From Gracilimonas sp017641085 (GTDB lineage: Bacteria; Bacteroidota; Rhodothermia; Balneolales; Balneolaceae), in assembly GCF_046115515.1 (NCBI RefSeq), contig NZ_CP175953.1: a stretch of DNA of 64,000 nucleotides; one strand, 5' to 3'. The position numbers were made by a program, and so were the translations under genes. Positions 14,669 through 24,300 of this stretch are shown in pieces. The number at the start of each line of letters is the position of its first letter. The stretch's first letter is position 1. The notes under the pieces are model-generated. The model did not search any database and was not told the origin of the DNA. It worked only from the letters and a program-made list of their open reading frames with translations.

Positions 14669-16105
14669 TCAATACTTGCTGTAAAGGTACATCAATATTT
14701 TTTCATGGACAGCATCGATTGGGCGTACTTTTTCCGAGATAAAATTATTTGTCGCAATACTCACGATGATCTTCTTCCCGGACTCTGCCTCAAAATAACC
14801 ACTCAGTGTTCTAACCCCGGTCACAAAACCCGACTTCCCTTTGAAATTGTTATACAATGGAGTTCCTTTCATCCGATGGGCTAAGGTTCCATCAATACCG
14901 GCTACCGACATGCTGTTGAAATAGGGCGTGGCTTCAGGGTGCCCCTGCATCTTAACCAACAGATCCGATAAAATCGTCGTCTTGTTGAAGTTCCCTCCTG
15001 CCAAACCGGAGCCGTCGTTCATCTGAATGTGAGTGGTATCCAAGCCCATTTCTGCTGCAAATTCCCGAACCTGCTGAATTCCGTGTTCAAACGATCCCGG
15101 CTGTTCTCCGGCCTTGGCAGAAAGCGTTTTGAGTATCATCTCGGTATAGAAATTATCGCTCTCTTTGTTCACCCAGTTTATGAGCTCAGCCAGCGGCTTC
15201 GATTCATGTTCAGCCAGGATGTTTGTTGTATCGTAATCGAAGGCTTTATCATAAACCACAATCGCACCGTCAAACTGAATTCCGTTGTCATTGAGGTATT
15301 CTTTAAAGGAATCCAAAAAGAACATGGGCGGATTATCAATCGAAAGCGATTCATCTTCATAATAATCCTTAGGAAGAGTGCTACCCAGCACAATACGATT
15401 GCCCCCCATCTCCCGGCGATAGTATTCGTCGTATTCGGTGGCCGGGTGAGTGATTACTTGCCGGTTTTCAAAATGTACATAATCTGTGCTATCCGGAAAC
15501 CAGGTAATGCGCGGAGTTTCCCCAATTTTACCTTCTGCAAACACTTCCAGATCCACGGCATTGTTGTTGAAGGAAAGCGGGCTGACCTGAACTCCGTAGT
15601 AGAATGAAAAATCGTACCAGTCCCATCCTTTGGGGTAATGCTGCCCGTCAAATAAGCTAACATCGGCCATCAGCATTCCATCAATCTCTTCAATTCCCTT
15701 TGCTTTCAGCTGATTGGCAAACTTTCGGAACACATGATAACGGTCATCATTATACAAGTCGCCGCTTATTGAGGGATCTCCACTTCCCTTTATGATGAGA
15801 TTACCCTTCCATGTATTGCCCGACAATTCTCCATCTCCATAAACCAAAGTCTGAAAGCGGTAATCAGCGCCAAAAAAATCGAGGAATGCGGCTGTAGTTA
15901 ATAGCTTTTGGTTGGAAGCGGGAACAATCACTTTGCCGGGATTGAAGCTTTCCAGTATCCGGCCCTGATCGTCCCGTACCGTTACCGACCAAAACGCTTC
16001 CTGATTCGGAGCCTGATCAATAATAGCCGAAAGATTCTGAGCACAGAGGGTTTCCGCAAAAAATGCGAGGAGCAATGGAAGTACAATGCGGAAAGAAAGC
16101 TTCAT
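14669..16105 (-). CDS. dacB: D-alanyl-D-alanine carboxypeptidase/endopeptidase (PBP4 type)
   Basis: 478 residues with a signal peptide ending AETLCAQ. The penicillin-binding motifs are Ser64-x-x-Lys67 (VPASNQKLL), Ser-Asn region ESDNFYTEM and the third box GKSGFVTGV, where KSG replaces the common KTG. The insert domain between the first two motifs (about 90-300) is typical of class C PBPs. DacB-type enzymes trim or cut peptidoglycan cross-links in the periplasm. The ATG directly follows the ptsN stop (TAAATG), so the pair is translationally coupled. A hairpin-like repeat follows the gene. Confidence 0.94.
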   Translation of the reverse strand: MKLSFRIVLPLLLAFFAETLCAQNLSAIIDQAPNQEAFWSVTVRDDQGRILESFNPGKVIVPASNQKLLTTAAFLDFFGADYRFQTLVYGDGELSGNTWKGNLIIKGSGDPSISGDLYNDDRYHVFRKFANQLKAKGIEEIDGMLMADVSLFDGQHYPKGWDWYDFSFYYGVQVSPLSFNNNAVDLEVFAEGKIGETPRITWFPDSTDYVHFENRQVITHPATEYDEYYRREMGGNRIVLGSTLPKDYYEDESLSIDNPPMFFLDSFKEYLNDNGIQFDGAIVVYDKAFDYDTTNILAEHESKPLAELINWVNKESDNFYTEMILKTLSAKAGEQPGSFEHGIQQVREFAAEMGLDTTHIQMNDGSGLAGGNFNKTTILSDLLVKMQGHPEATPYFNSMSVAGIDGTLAHRMKGTPLYNNFKGKSGFVTGVRTLSGYFEAESGKKIIVSIATNNFISEKVRPIDAVHEKILMYLYSKY

Positions 16106-16579
16106 TTAGCTTACAAAGTATTTTTCTTCTTCACCCTGAAATGCATTCAGAATTTCATCAGTAGAGCTGCAATTGAGTATTGTTTCCCTGAATGATCCGC
16201 TGTTCATCAGCCTTGAAATCCGGCTTAGCAGTTTAATATGCTGGCTGTTATTTGATTCCGGCCCAACAAGCAGAAAAACCAACCGAACCGGTTCATTGTC
16301 GATAGAATCAAAGTCGAGCGGTTCTTCCAGAAGAGCAAAAGCGGCAAGGTTATCATCCACCGACGAAGTTTTTGCGTGCGGAATAGCGAGTCCTTTCCCC
16401 ACACCGGTACTCATGATTTTTTCGCGTTCAAACACAGCTTGTCTTATTTCTTCCAACTGTTCTTTGGACTCCACTTTTTCCTCTAAAGCATCTACAAGGG
16501 CATTTATGAGTTCTTTTTTGGAGCCAACAGCAAAGCTGGGGAGAACCGTGGTTTGATCTAACAGCGAAAATAAATTCAT
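16106..16579 (-). CDS. ptsN: PTS IIA-like nitrogen-regulatory protein
   Basis: 157 residues from ATG at 16577-16579, preceded by AGGA at a good distance. The longer TTG reading is rejected. The PTS EIIA-2 fold has the phospho-acceptor His68 in KGLAIPHAKT and the conserved MSTGVGKG before it; LVGPESNNSQHIKLLSRISR matches the family C-half. In other bacteria PtsN links nitrogen or potassium status to regulation without moving sugar. No EI, HPr or sugar permease gene is nearby. It is immediately followed by dacB with no gap. Confidence 0.9.
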   Translation of the reverse strand: MNLFSLLDQTTVLPSFAVGSKKELINALVDALEEKVESKEQLEEIRQAVFEREKIMSTGVGKGLAIPHAKTSSVDDNLAAFALLEEPLDFDSIDNEPVRLVFLLVGPESNNSQHIKLLSRISRLMNSGSFRETILNCSSTDEILNAFQGEEEKYFVS

Positions 16580-16838
16580 GTAATTTCCTGGCAAAAATAA
16601 AGATTCGATAGCGCTCGAATATAGGCAGTGAAGAGTGAATCAATCAAAGATTAATTGCATTGTTTTTAGCTAAGCCGAATAATAAGGGGTAAGCTGTAAC
16701 CGATTTTTACAAAAAAGGATCACTCTGACTTTTGTCCTTTACTTTCAGTTCAGCACCTTTCCCAGATTCAGGTTGACTACATCCATACCTTGCTCTATTC
16801 CCCCTATCAATAACCCGCCAAAATCCTTAAACTTGGCC

Positions 16839-17504
16839 ATGGATTGGATCCGGAGCACACTCACAATTTTAAAGAAAGACCTGCAGATTGAACTGCGCAC
16901 CCGATTTGCCTTCAACATGGTGTTGGCTTTTGTTGCGGCAGCCATGCTTTTAGTATTATTCACCCTCCGCGCCGACCAGCTGGAACCGGGACCAAAATCC
17001 GGCCTGGTTTGGATTATCATTCTCTTTGCTGCTCTGTCTGCCCTTAGCCGAAGTTTCATTTCTGAAACCGATAAAAAAACCTTTGACCTGCTCCGTATTT
17101 ACGCCGAAGGAACCACCGTTTATACCGGGAAACTGCTATACAATTTTTTGTTTACGCTGCTTATAAATGTCGCCACTTTCGCAGGTTATATTTTTCTGAT
17201 GGGTTTGGAGATTCAATCCTGGCCGGCATTTCTTGTTATGCTGTTGGTGGGAACCGCAGGCCTATCAGGCGTGGCAACGATGACAGCGGCCGTTGTGTCT
17301 CAGGCCGACCGCAAAGGGGCTATATTCTCTGTGTTGAGCATCCCCCTGTTTATGCCGTTAGTACTCTTACTGGCTGATATCAGTAAAACAGCCTTCATAA
17401 GTGGCGGAGACGGCTCTATGAACAACGTCACGGCTCTGATCGGCTTTGCGGGGGTAACCATCACCGCCGGAATTTTGCTTTTTGATTACATTTGGGAGGA
17501 ATGA
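16839..17504 (+). CDS. ccmB: Heme exporter membrane subunit CcmB
   Basis: 221 residues from the ATG at 16839; a TTG reading from 16773 adds a non-conserved proline-rich stretch. The N-terminus (WIRSTLTILKKDLQIELRTR) and FNMVLAFVAAAMLLV, then SFISETDKKTFDLLRIY, match CcmB. Six membrane segments are visible. CcmB with the ATPase CcmA acts in releasing heme-loaded CcmE in cytochrome c maturation. It stands alone here: ccmC, ccmD-like, ccmE and ccmF are about 20 kb away and ccmA is not in the window. The stop TGA is part of the left inverted repeat of the neighbouring S23 cassette. Confidence 0.9.
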   Translation: MDWIRSTLTILKKDLQIELRTRFAFNMVLAFVAAAMLLVLFTLRADQLEPGPKSGLVWIIILFAALSALSRSFISETDKKTFDLLRIYAEGTTVYTGKLLYNFLFTLLINVATFAGYIFLMGLEIQSWPAFLVMLLVGTAGLSGVATMTAAVVSQADRKGAIFSVLSIPLFMPLVLLLADISKTAFISGGDGSMNNVTALIGFAGVTITAGILLFDYIWEE

Positions 17505-17566
17505 CGGTAGACGAACGACGAGGGACCAATGACCAATGACCATTGAAGATAGACAAATGACTAACG
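17501..17566 (+). repeat. Left inverted repeat of the S23/IVP cassette
   Basis: Begins ATGACG at 17501, overlapping the ccmB stop, and continues with GACGAACGACGAGGGACC and AATGACCAATGACCATTGA. The right copy (17985-18043) read on the minus strand begins ATGACG and continues GGACGACGAAGGACC, AACGACGAATGACCACTGA. Alignment by eye shows clear but imperfect similarity over about 60 bp with small gaps. Confidence 0.75.
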
Positions 17567-17584
17567 ATAGACCGATTTACTGTT

Positions 17585-17983
17585 ATGGCTTTTAAGTTTG
17601 AGAAATTAGAGGTTTGGCAATTGGCTGTAGATTTAGCTGATGAGATCTATCTGTTAATTGAAGCGTTGCCTGATACTGAAAAGTTTAACCTAACTTCACA
17701 AATTCAAAGAGCCGTTACATCTGTATCTTTAAATATTGCTGAAGGCTCGACTGGTCAAACTGATCCGGAACAGTCTCGGTTTATTGGATATGCTCATAGA
17801 TCGTTGATGGAGGTTGTAGCTTGTCTTATTCTAATGAAAAAGAGAGCTTATATTTCTACAGAACTTTTCGAAAAACTTTACCAAGATTCGGAAAAGTTAT
17901 CTGCTAAATTGTTAGCAATGAAAAAATATCTAAAGAAAGGACTTCAATCCAATGAACCAGGCAAGAGCTACGAAATTGAATAA
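17585..17983 (+). CDS. Four-helix-bundle protein, S23/23S-rRNA intervening-sequence family
   Basis: 132 residues. The family pattern is clear: FEKLEVWQLAVDLADEIY near the start, LTSQIQRAVTSVSLNIAEG in the middle, then RFIGYAHRSLMEVVACLI. These proteins form basic four-helix bundles, were first found inside 23S rRNA intervening sequences of Leptospira and Coxiella, and are related to the Avd accessory protein of diversity-generating retroelements. Here the gene is not in rRNA and has no reverse transcriptase nearby. It sits between ccmB and the polymerase delta' gene, enclosed by about 60-bp imperfect inverted repeats, which suggests a small transferable cassette. The molecular function is not established; RNA binding is plausible. 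Confidence 0.9.
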   Translation: MAFKFEKLEVWQLAVDLADEIYLLIEALPDTEKFNLTSQIQRAVTSVSLNIAEGSTGQTDPEQSRFIGYAHRSLMEVVACLILMKKRAYISTELFEKLYQDSEKLSAKLLAMKKYLKKGLQSNEPGKSYEIE

Positions 17984-17984
17984 G

Positions 17985-18043
17985 CGTTGGTCGTCAGTCA
18001 GTGGTCATTCGTCGTTGGTCCTTCGTCGTCCATCACTCGTCAT
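17985..18043 (-). repeat. Right inverted repeat of the S23/IVP cassette
   Basis: Starts just after the S23-type gene and ends with CGTCAT at 18038-18043, the reverse complement of ATGACG at the left end. It is the partner of 17501-17566. In RNA the two arms could pair and present the ORF as a large loop. Confidence 0.75.
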
Positions 18044-18058
18044 AAATAAAAGAAATTC

Positions 18059-19240
18059 ATGAACATCAAGTTTGGAAACAGAAGAATAATTGGACAGAGC
18101 CGGGCTAAGGAACAGGTTGAGCGCATGCTGGCTTCAGACCGGATTAGCCATGCTTACCTTCTTTCCGGCCCCTCAGGCGTGGGAAAAACCGCTTTTGCCC
18201 TGGCTTTTGCCGAGGCCATTAATGGCATCGATCACCTCAGTGATTTGGGAGAATATAAGGCCTCAAAAAAGTCATCCTGGTTTACTCATCCGGATATTCA
18301 TGTCTTCATCCCTAAGCCCACATCAGCTAAAACAGAAGAACTACGCGACCGGCTGGAACTGCTTTCCAAAGATCCCTACGAGATTATCGATTTTTCCCAG
18401 CGCCCTTCTTTGGATGATGAGTCTTCCAAAAACCTGCAGGCTTTCTATCCCATTGACTATTTCCGGGATGACATCCGCCCTATCGCCAAGCTCAAGCCCA
18501 ACGAAGGGAATCGCGTGGTCATTATTCTCACCCATGTTGAGACCATGAGGAAAGAGACTGCCAATGCCTTCTTGAAGTTATTGGAAGAACCCTCTGACCG
18601 GCTAATGTTTATCCTCACCACCGAAAGCTACGAAAGCCTCCTTCCCACCATTACATCGCGCTGCCAGCATATTCCCCTGGGAGCACTTAAAGCCCAAGAG
18701 GTTGAACAGGGGCTAATTGATGTGGATGGTTTGGAACCGGAAGCCGCAGCTTACCTGGCAAGAGTGTCGAATGGAAACTATGCCATGACCCGTTTTTTTG
18801 ATGTCTCCAAACTGAAGGAGAACCGGGAATCCGTGGTTGAATATCTCCGCATGGCGTTCAGCCAGGATGCAAACGGCCTATCAACGCTGGTGCAAGATTG
18901 GCAAAGTTCTCAGAATATTGAAGGCTTAATCGCCATGACTAACCTGATCGAAATGTACATCCGGGATTTGATGGTGTATCGTGAAACCGGCGAAAAGAAA
19001 TTCATCACTAACATTGATCAGCTGGAATCCATACAAAAATTTGTAAAAGCCCTGGATGACGCCCGGCTGGAGGAAATGATAACCCATCTGGATGAATTTC
19101 GACCCGCTCTTCGCCAAAATGTAAACCCTAAGCTTATATTTATTGTTTTGGCATTACGATTTTCAACCCTGATGCGCGGACTTGATCCCATTATCCCCGA
19201 TGAAGAAAACTGGAAACACGTACCCGCATTTGTAGAATAG
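18059..19240 (+). CDS. holB: DNA polymerase III delta' subunit-like clamp-loader ATPase
   Basis: 393 residues. The N-terminal AAA+ domain has a P-loop GPSGVGKT (37-44), and the stretch NAFLKLLEEPSDRLMFILTT, then LLPTITSRCQHIPL is the DnaX/HolB signature with the sensor-1 and SRC arginine-finger region. Delta' is part of the clamp loader that opens the sliding clamp. The four-cysteine zinc module expected after the P-loop is not visible; a longer insert with KKSSWFTHPDIHVFIPKP stands in its place, as in related Bacteroidota proteins. The P-loop looks intact, unlike in E. coli delta'. The start at 18059 is 75 nt after the S23 gene; dapF follows after 3 nt. Confidence 0.9.
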   Translation: MNIKFGNRRIIGQSRAKEQVERMLASDRISHAYLLSGPSGVGKTAFALAFAEAINGIDHLSDLGEYKASKKSSWFTHPDIHVFIPKPTSAKTEELRDRLELLSKDPYEIIDFSQRPSLDDESSKNLQAFYPIDYFRDDIRPIAKLKPNEGNRVVIILTHVETMRKETANAFLKLLEEPSDRLMFILTTESYESLLPTITSRCQHIPLGALKAQEVEQGLIDVDGLEPEAAAYLARVSNGNYAMTRFFDVSKLKENRESVVEYLRMAFSQDANGLSTLVQDWQSSQNIEGLIAMTNLIEMYIRDLMVYRETGEKKFITNIDQLESIQKFVKALDDARLEEMITHLDEFRPALRQNVNPKLIFIVLALRFSTLMRGLDPIIPDEENWKHVPAFVE

Positions 19241-19243
19241 CTT

Positions 19244-20068
19244 ATGAAAGAAATCACGTTTCATAAAATGCAGGGAGCCGGTAACGACTTTGTGGTTATC
19301 GACAACCGAAAGTATGGATTTGCTTTGGATCAGATCATCAAGATTACTCCAAAACTATGTGACCGGAAGTTTGGGATTGGCGGGGATGGAATTTTAGTGC
19401 TCCAACCGGCTCAAAAAGCGGAGGTCGATTTCACTATGATTTACCGGAATGCTGACGGCAGTGATGCCGGCATGTGTGGAAATGGAGCCCGATGCTTGGT
19501 TATGTTTGCCTTTAAAAACGGGTTTAATGCCACACAAACCTTTAACGTACACGATAACGTGTATGAGGCTGAAGTTCATGCTGATAACAGCGTCAGCATT
19601 CATTTTCCGGTTCACGTACAACCTGAACGAAGAACGCTGAACGGCTACGACCTGATTAAAGCTGATGCCGCTACGGAACACTTGGTCACATTCATCCCAC
19701 AAGAAAAACTTGAAGATGAAAAAGAACTGGTAAGTATAGGGAGTGAATTGCGCTATCATCCTGAGGTAAATCCACCCGGCAGTAATGTTAACTTTGTTTG
19801 TGCTGAAGACGGAGAATCCATCCATCTGCAAACTTATGAGCGGGGCGTAGAAGGTCTTACCCTTGCTTGCGGAACCGGAGCCTTAGCCTCTGCCATAGCC
19901 ACTCATTTCCACAAACAGCAACAAGAAAAGCATGCCACCTACACCGTGAAAGTTAAAGGAGGAACGCTAAAAGCCTCATTCGATTTTAATCCTGATACAA
20001 CCACTTATCACCAATTAATTTTAACGGGACCTGCTCATTTTGTTTTTGAAGGCATCTACACTTTATAA
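19244..20068 (+). CDS. dapF: Diaminopimelate epimerase
   Basis: 274 residues. It converts LL- to meso-diaminopimelate for lysine and peptidoglycan synthesis. Both catalytic cysteines are present: Cys78 in ADGSDAGMCGNGARC and Cys209 in LTLACGTGALASA. The start FHKMQGAGNDFVVIDNR is the classical N-terminus. The ATG lies 3 nt after the delta' gene. The end overlaps the start of the T9SS plug-like lipoprotein gene by about 23 nt. Confidence 0.97.
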   Translation: MKEITFHKMQGAGNDFVVIDNRKYGFALDQIIKITPKLCDRKFGIGGDGILVLQPAQKAEVDFTMIYRNADGSDAGMCGNGARCLVMFAFKNGFNATQTFNVHDNVYEAEVHADNSVSIHFPVHVQPERRTLNGYDLIKADAATEHLVTFIPQEKLEDEKELVSIGSELRYHPEVNPPGSNVNFVCAEDGESIHLQTYERGVEGLTLACGTGALASAIATHFHKQQQEKHATYTVKVKGGTLKASFDFNPDTTTYHQLILTGPAHFVFEGIYTL

Positions 20069-21350
20069 GTACTCACTCATCTTAATGGCCGGAATTTTGC
20101 TCAGCGGCTGTTCGGCTTCCATCTCTAACTCGGTAAGTAACCGGGACTCTAGCGAACAATATGTAAGTCGCTATCTTGTTCCCAATCAGCTGCCGGTACC
20201 GCAATCCATCCAAAGTGTGCAATTGTACCGTAAAGGAAGCGACAACAATCCACCCATTATCGAACTTGGTTCAGCCCAAAAAATGGTCCTCGCCTTTGAT
20301 GAGTTATCCGACTTATCCGGCCAGTTTCGTATCACATTCACCCATCACGATCAGGATTGGGATAACAGCAATATTCCACAGGATTGGTACCTGGAGGGAA
20401 TTAATGAGATTATCGTAGGCGGTGGAGAAAAGAATGAGTTAAGCGACCCTGACTTTTTTCATTATGAAACCGAATTCCCAAACAACCGGCTGAAGTTTAA
20501 AATCAGCGGTAACTACATGCTTCATGTTTCGGATTTTGATTCCGGTGTGAAGCTCTTTTCCCTTCCCTTTTTCGTAACTGAAGATGCGGGTGAGATACGT
20601 TCATGGGTAGAAACCATCTATAATGCCGGACAGCGATATAATGCCGTCGACCAGCCATTCAGTGAGTTTGTTTACCCGGATTTCATTGAATTTCCCCAGT
20701 TTGATTTAAGTTTCTATTTTGTTCAGAACCGATTTTGGGGTGATCAGAAACGATCCGAAAATTACGATTTCTCCGAACAGGATCGCTCACAGTTTCATCT
20801 GTCAAGAGAAAGAGCTTTCCCGGCTAATTATGATTTCATCGGGTTGAACCTCAACTCCCTGTCGGTGGACGGCAGCCAAATCATAGATGTGCAATTTGGG
20901 CAGACCCCACCGTTGGTGATACTTCGGGAAGACATTCTCAACTTCACTTCCGATCCGGTTAGCAGCTGGACGTCCAACTTTGGCAATCCAAAAAGCTCAA
21001 CTGATTCCCGCTATGCCACCGTCAGGTTTCGTTTTCATGATGGCGGAAGATTCTCTGAAGATAAGGGCGTTTACCTGGTGGGAGATTTTAATCAGTGGCT
21101 GCTTTCAGAAAATAATAAACTACGCTACAATGAGGATTCCGGGTATTGGGAAACCACTTCCCTGATAAAACAAGGAACCTACACATATAAATATGCCACA
21201 AAAGAAGGCGAACACGGCATTGATGATCTCATTTTGAGTGATACCATTACCCGCCGGAATCAGGAATATGCAAGTTTTGTGTATTTCCAGGATCCGGAAT
21301 ATCGTTACCAACGATTACTACAGGTTCAAATATTCCGGAGCTCGGAGTAA
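20046..21350 (+). CDS. Type IX secretion plug-like lipoprotein (DUF5103)
   Basis: About 434 residues if read from TTG 20046, which gives a lipoprotein signal MKASTLYKYSLILMAGILLS-GC with lipobox LLSGC; ATG 20085 would leave an unusually short signal. The N-terminal domain (about 50-320: SIQSVQLYRKGSDNNPPIIE, then ISGNYMLHVSDFDSGVKLFS) matches DUF5103, the family renamed for the plug of the type IX secretion translocon. The C-terminal ~110 residues resemble a carbohydrate-binding (CBM48-like) fold (GVYLVGDFNQWLLSENNKL). In Flavobacterium the plug closes the SprA pore. No other T9SS gene is in the window, so a role in T9SS is inference from family. Confidence 0.75.
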   Translation: MKASTLYKYSLILMAGILLSGCSASISNSVSNRDSSEQYVSRYLVPNQLPVPQSIQSVQLYRKGSDNNPPIIELGSAQKMVLAFDELSDLSGQFRITFTHHDQDWDNSNIPQDWYLEGINEIIVGGGEKNELSDPDFFHYETEFPNNRLKFKISGNYMLHVSDFDSGVKLFSLPFFVTEDAGEIRSWVETIYNAGQRYNAVDQPFSEFVYPDFIEFPQFDLSFYFVQNRFWGDQKRSENYDFSEQDRSQFHLSRERAFPANYDFIGLNLNSLSVDGSQIIDVQFGQTPPLVILREDILNFTSDPVSSWTSNFGNPKSSTDSRYATVRFRFHDGGRFSEDKGVYLVGDFNQWLLSENNKLRYNEDSGYWETTSLIKQGTYTYKYATKEGEHGIDDLILSDTITRRNQEYASFVYFQDPEYRYQRLLQVQIFRSSE

Positions 21351-21358
21351 CACACTCT

Positions 21359-24300
21359 TTAGAAGTCTATACCAATGGAGAAGTAGTGGATAGGATCATC
21401 TCCAAACCCTTCTCTGCCGTATGGCCACCCAACATCATACCTGAAAGGCAGGCCAAAAACGATAGTTCGCAATCCAAAACCAGCTCCAATCAGGATATCA
21501 CCGTCATAATATGGAGCTTCAAACTGTACGGGTCCTTGTGGAGTCTGGGCCTGGTCACTGAATCGTTCTTCAGCAATTTTGAAGTCCAGCTTAGCTTTGT
21601 TAATTACAGGCTCTCCGTTATCCAATAGTCCGTAGTCAATTCGCTCGCCCCATGCGGTTCCAACATCAAGGAAAGCAGCTCCCGTGATGTTATAGAACGG
21701 GAGAATCGGGAGTGCGCCGGGAACAACGGCAGCAAAAAGAGGAAAACGGAATTCTGCATTAATTAATGAGAAATTGCTTCCGTAGATGCTGTTATAGGCA
21801 TATCCACGAACCGGTAAAGCAGGTACGGTAAAGAAACTGTCCGTCAGCTTATCAAAGGAAAGTCCGTTATTACTAAACTGCTGGTTAATCCAACCAAGCC
21901 GGCCTCCCATAAAATAGGTTTGCTTGTCTGGGCCGATGGAAGTGGCGCCCGATGCCCGCAAGGCAATGGAATACTGCCCGCTTCGTCCCAAGCCAATGTA
22001 CTGTCTGAAATCAGCCAATACAGATCCAAATTGTGGAGCATTCTCACCAACACCGGGGCTGCCCGAGATTCCTATTGAATATCTACGTCCACCTCTTGGG
22101 GTTAAAAATCCGGGTAAGGTCCGATCGTTGGTAAATACAACTTCCGGGTATAGAAACAGACTTCGCTGATTATCGGGTTGGTTTGCACTCGTTGATAAAC
22201 CCGCATACCGATCGCTCACTGAGCTGTAATCACGGGTAACTCCCATTGCTGAAAAGCCAAAATCGATCCGTTTAAACTTGTTAAATGGATATTGAGCGTT
22301 TACAGAGCCACCGAATGTCCGGAACCGGATAAGTTCCCCAAAAATAGTCTGATATCTTCTGGACGTGTGAAAGTATGAACCAAACCAATTGGTGCGATTT
22401 TTCAGGTATCCGTATTGTATGGAATAGTCACTGTTCCGCAGATCTGTTACAAAATTGGTTCCCAGTGCAATTTGGTGATCTCCCAGCAGATCACTGATGA
22501 TAAATTGCGTTTGAGCCGCTGAGCCATAAGTGGAAGCTACAAAAGTGGGGTTATATGCTATATCCGTAGAAAACTTAAGCCGGTAGTTCTTAGGTTGAAA
22601 GCGTCCATCATCCGTAATGTTATTCTCCGGAGTGAAGCTTTTAATGTCTTCCAACTCAAGCGTTGTGTCCTCCATAACTTCTGTACTGAACACATAATTT
22701 CTGAAGTCGATTTCATCAGACTCTTGCTCTTGCTGCGCTACTTCTTCCGTGCCCTCTTCCCCTCCAGTCTCGGTTTCACCGGCTTGTTCAACTTCCTCAT
22801 CAGCATTAGCAACGCGTTCGCCTTCCAGGCTCAGTCCATCGGCAAATAGTTGCTGAGCATACCGGATAGCCGGAACCCGGGTAAGTTTACTTTCTGAAGC
22901 CCTTCGTTGTGCCCAGTAATTTTTGGAGAGCTCGCCTCCTTTATCCCGGTTGAGTGGAGACCTCAGCAAGAAAATATCGAGGTACCCTTCATTGATGGAG
23001 TTAAAAGCCAACCGTGAACCATCACCACTTATCGAGATTTGAGAGGCTCCGGTTTGTAAATTCGTTAATGGGACTGATGTCCGGGTATCCAGGTTGTATT
23101 CATAAACATTCAGGATTCCGTTCTCATCAGAGATATATACCAAGCGTCCGTCTCTGGTTGTTTGTGGGCCTTTTTCACTCCATGTAGGCGTATTGGTCAG
23201 CCTTGTGGCTGTAGTCCTGGCGTTCAGGTTTACCCGAAAGATGTCGGTTTGGTAGATGCTCTCATCACCTAACAAATCATAACTGAGCGTATAATTGTGG
23301 AGTGCTACTTTCTCTCCCCGGTCAGACACAAAGTAAAGTGTTTCTGAGTCCGTGCCCCAGGCCGGCTGCATGTCTGAGAAGAAGTCGCCGGTTACATTGA
23401 TTAATTTACCGGTTTCCAGGTTGTACACAAAAATGTCCTGATAAGGACCGATGTTACCATCAAAGGCTAATTTCTTACCATCCGGTGACCAGGCAATGGA
23501 AGCAATGGCATCCAGGTTGGGAAACTTAAGCTTATTTATTTTACCGGTGTTGTAGTTTATCAGGGCAATATCATCTCTTCCTTTTGATTTAGTTGAGATC
23601 GCAATCTGATTTCCATCCGGCGACCAGGCAATATTTGGATTCAAAATGTTCAGTTCCTCAAACTCAGGATTGTCTTCTCCCCTGATCAACGTCTTCAGTT
23701 TTCTTCCATCAATGGCACTGATGGCTACCACATCAAAATACCCTCTCCTATTGGTAATAAAGGCTACTTTATCGCCTTGCGGAGATATGGCCGGGCTGGT
23801 ATTATAAGACCCGTACTGCCCTCGTTCAGTCAGCTGATTAGCGATCATATCGGCTCGTTCCCGTTCAGCTACCTCCGGATAGTATCTTTCCTGAAGAGCA
23901 TCTTGCCAGGCTTTATCCAATTCTTTAAAGTTTAGTCCCAGTGACTGTTGTAAGCCAACCTCCACACTTCTTGTGGTTTTAATTCTTTGCAGTATTTCGG
24001 CAATTTTCTGACGGCCGTATTCTTCGACCACAAAATTCCAAAACGATTGCCCGCCCCGGTAGGCATAGTACCCGCTCAGGTACTGAAGCGGAGGCAAGTA
24101 GTTATTGATTACTGCATCCCTAACATACATATCTGTATTCGTATCCCAGCCTAAGGCAGTGTACTCAGCAAGGCCCTCTTCAAACCAAAGTGGAAACTGA
24201 AGCTGAATGTTATTGCGGATAATGGAATTGATGGTACCGCCGTAAAACATATCGTTAAAAACCGCGTGAACCAGCTCGTGGTGAAGCGTACGACGGAAAT

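Noticed and set aside
16773..16838. N-terminal extension of CcmB from a TTG
   Set aside because: It adds a proline-rich, non-conserved stretch before the well-placed ATG at 16839.
17585..17983. Diversity-generating retroelement accessory gene (Avd)
   Set aside because: Avd belongs to the same fold family, but there is no reverse transcriptase, template repeat or variable repeat nearby.
18059..19240. Gamma/tau (DnaX) rather than delta'
   Set aside because: Too short for DnaX, no domain V and no zinc-binding cysteines; the HolB-like layout fits better.
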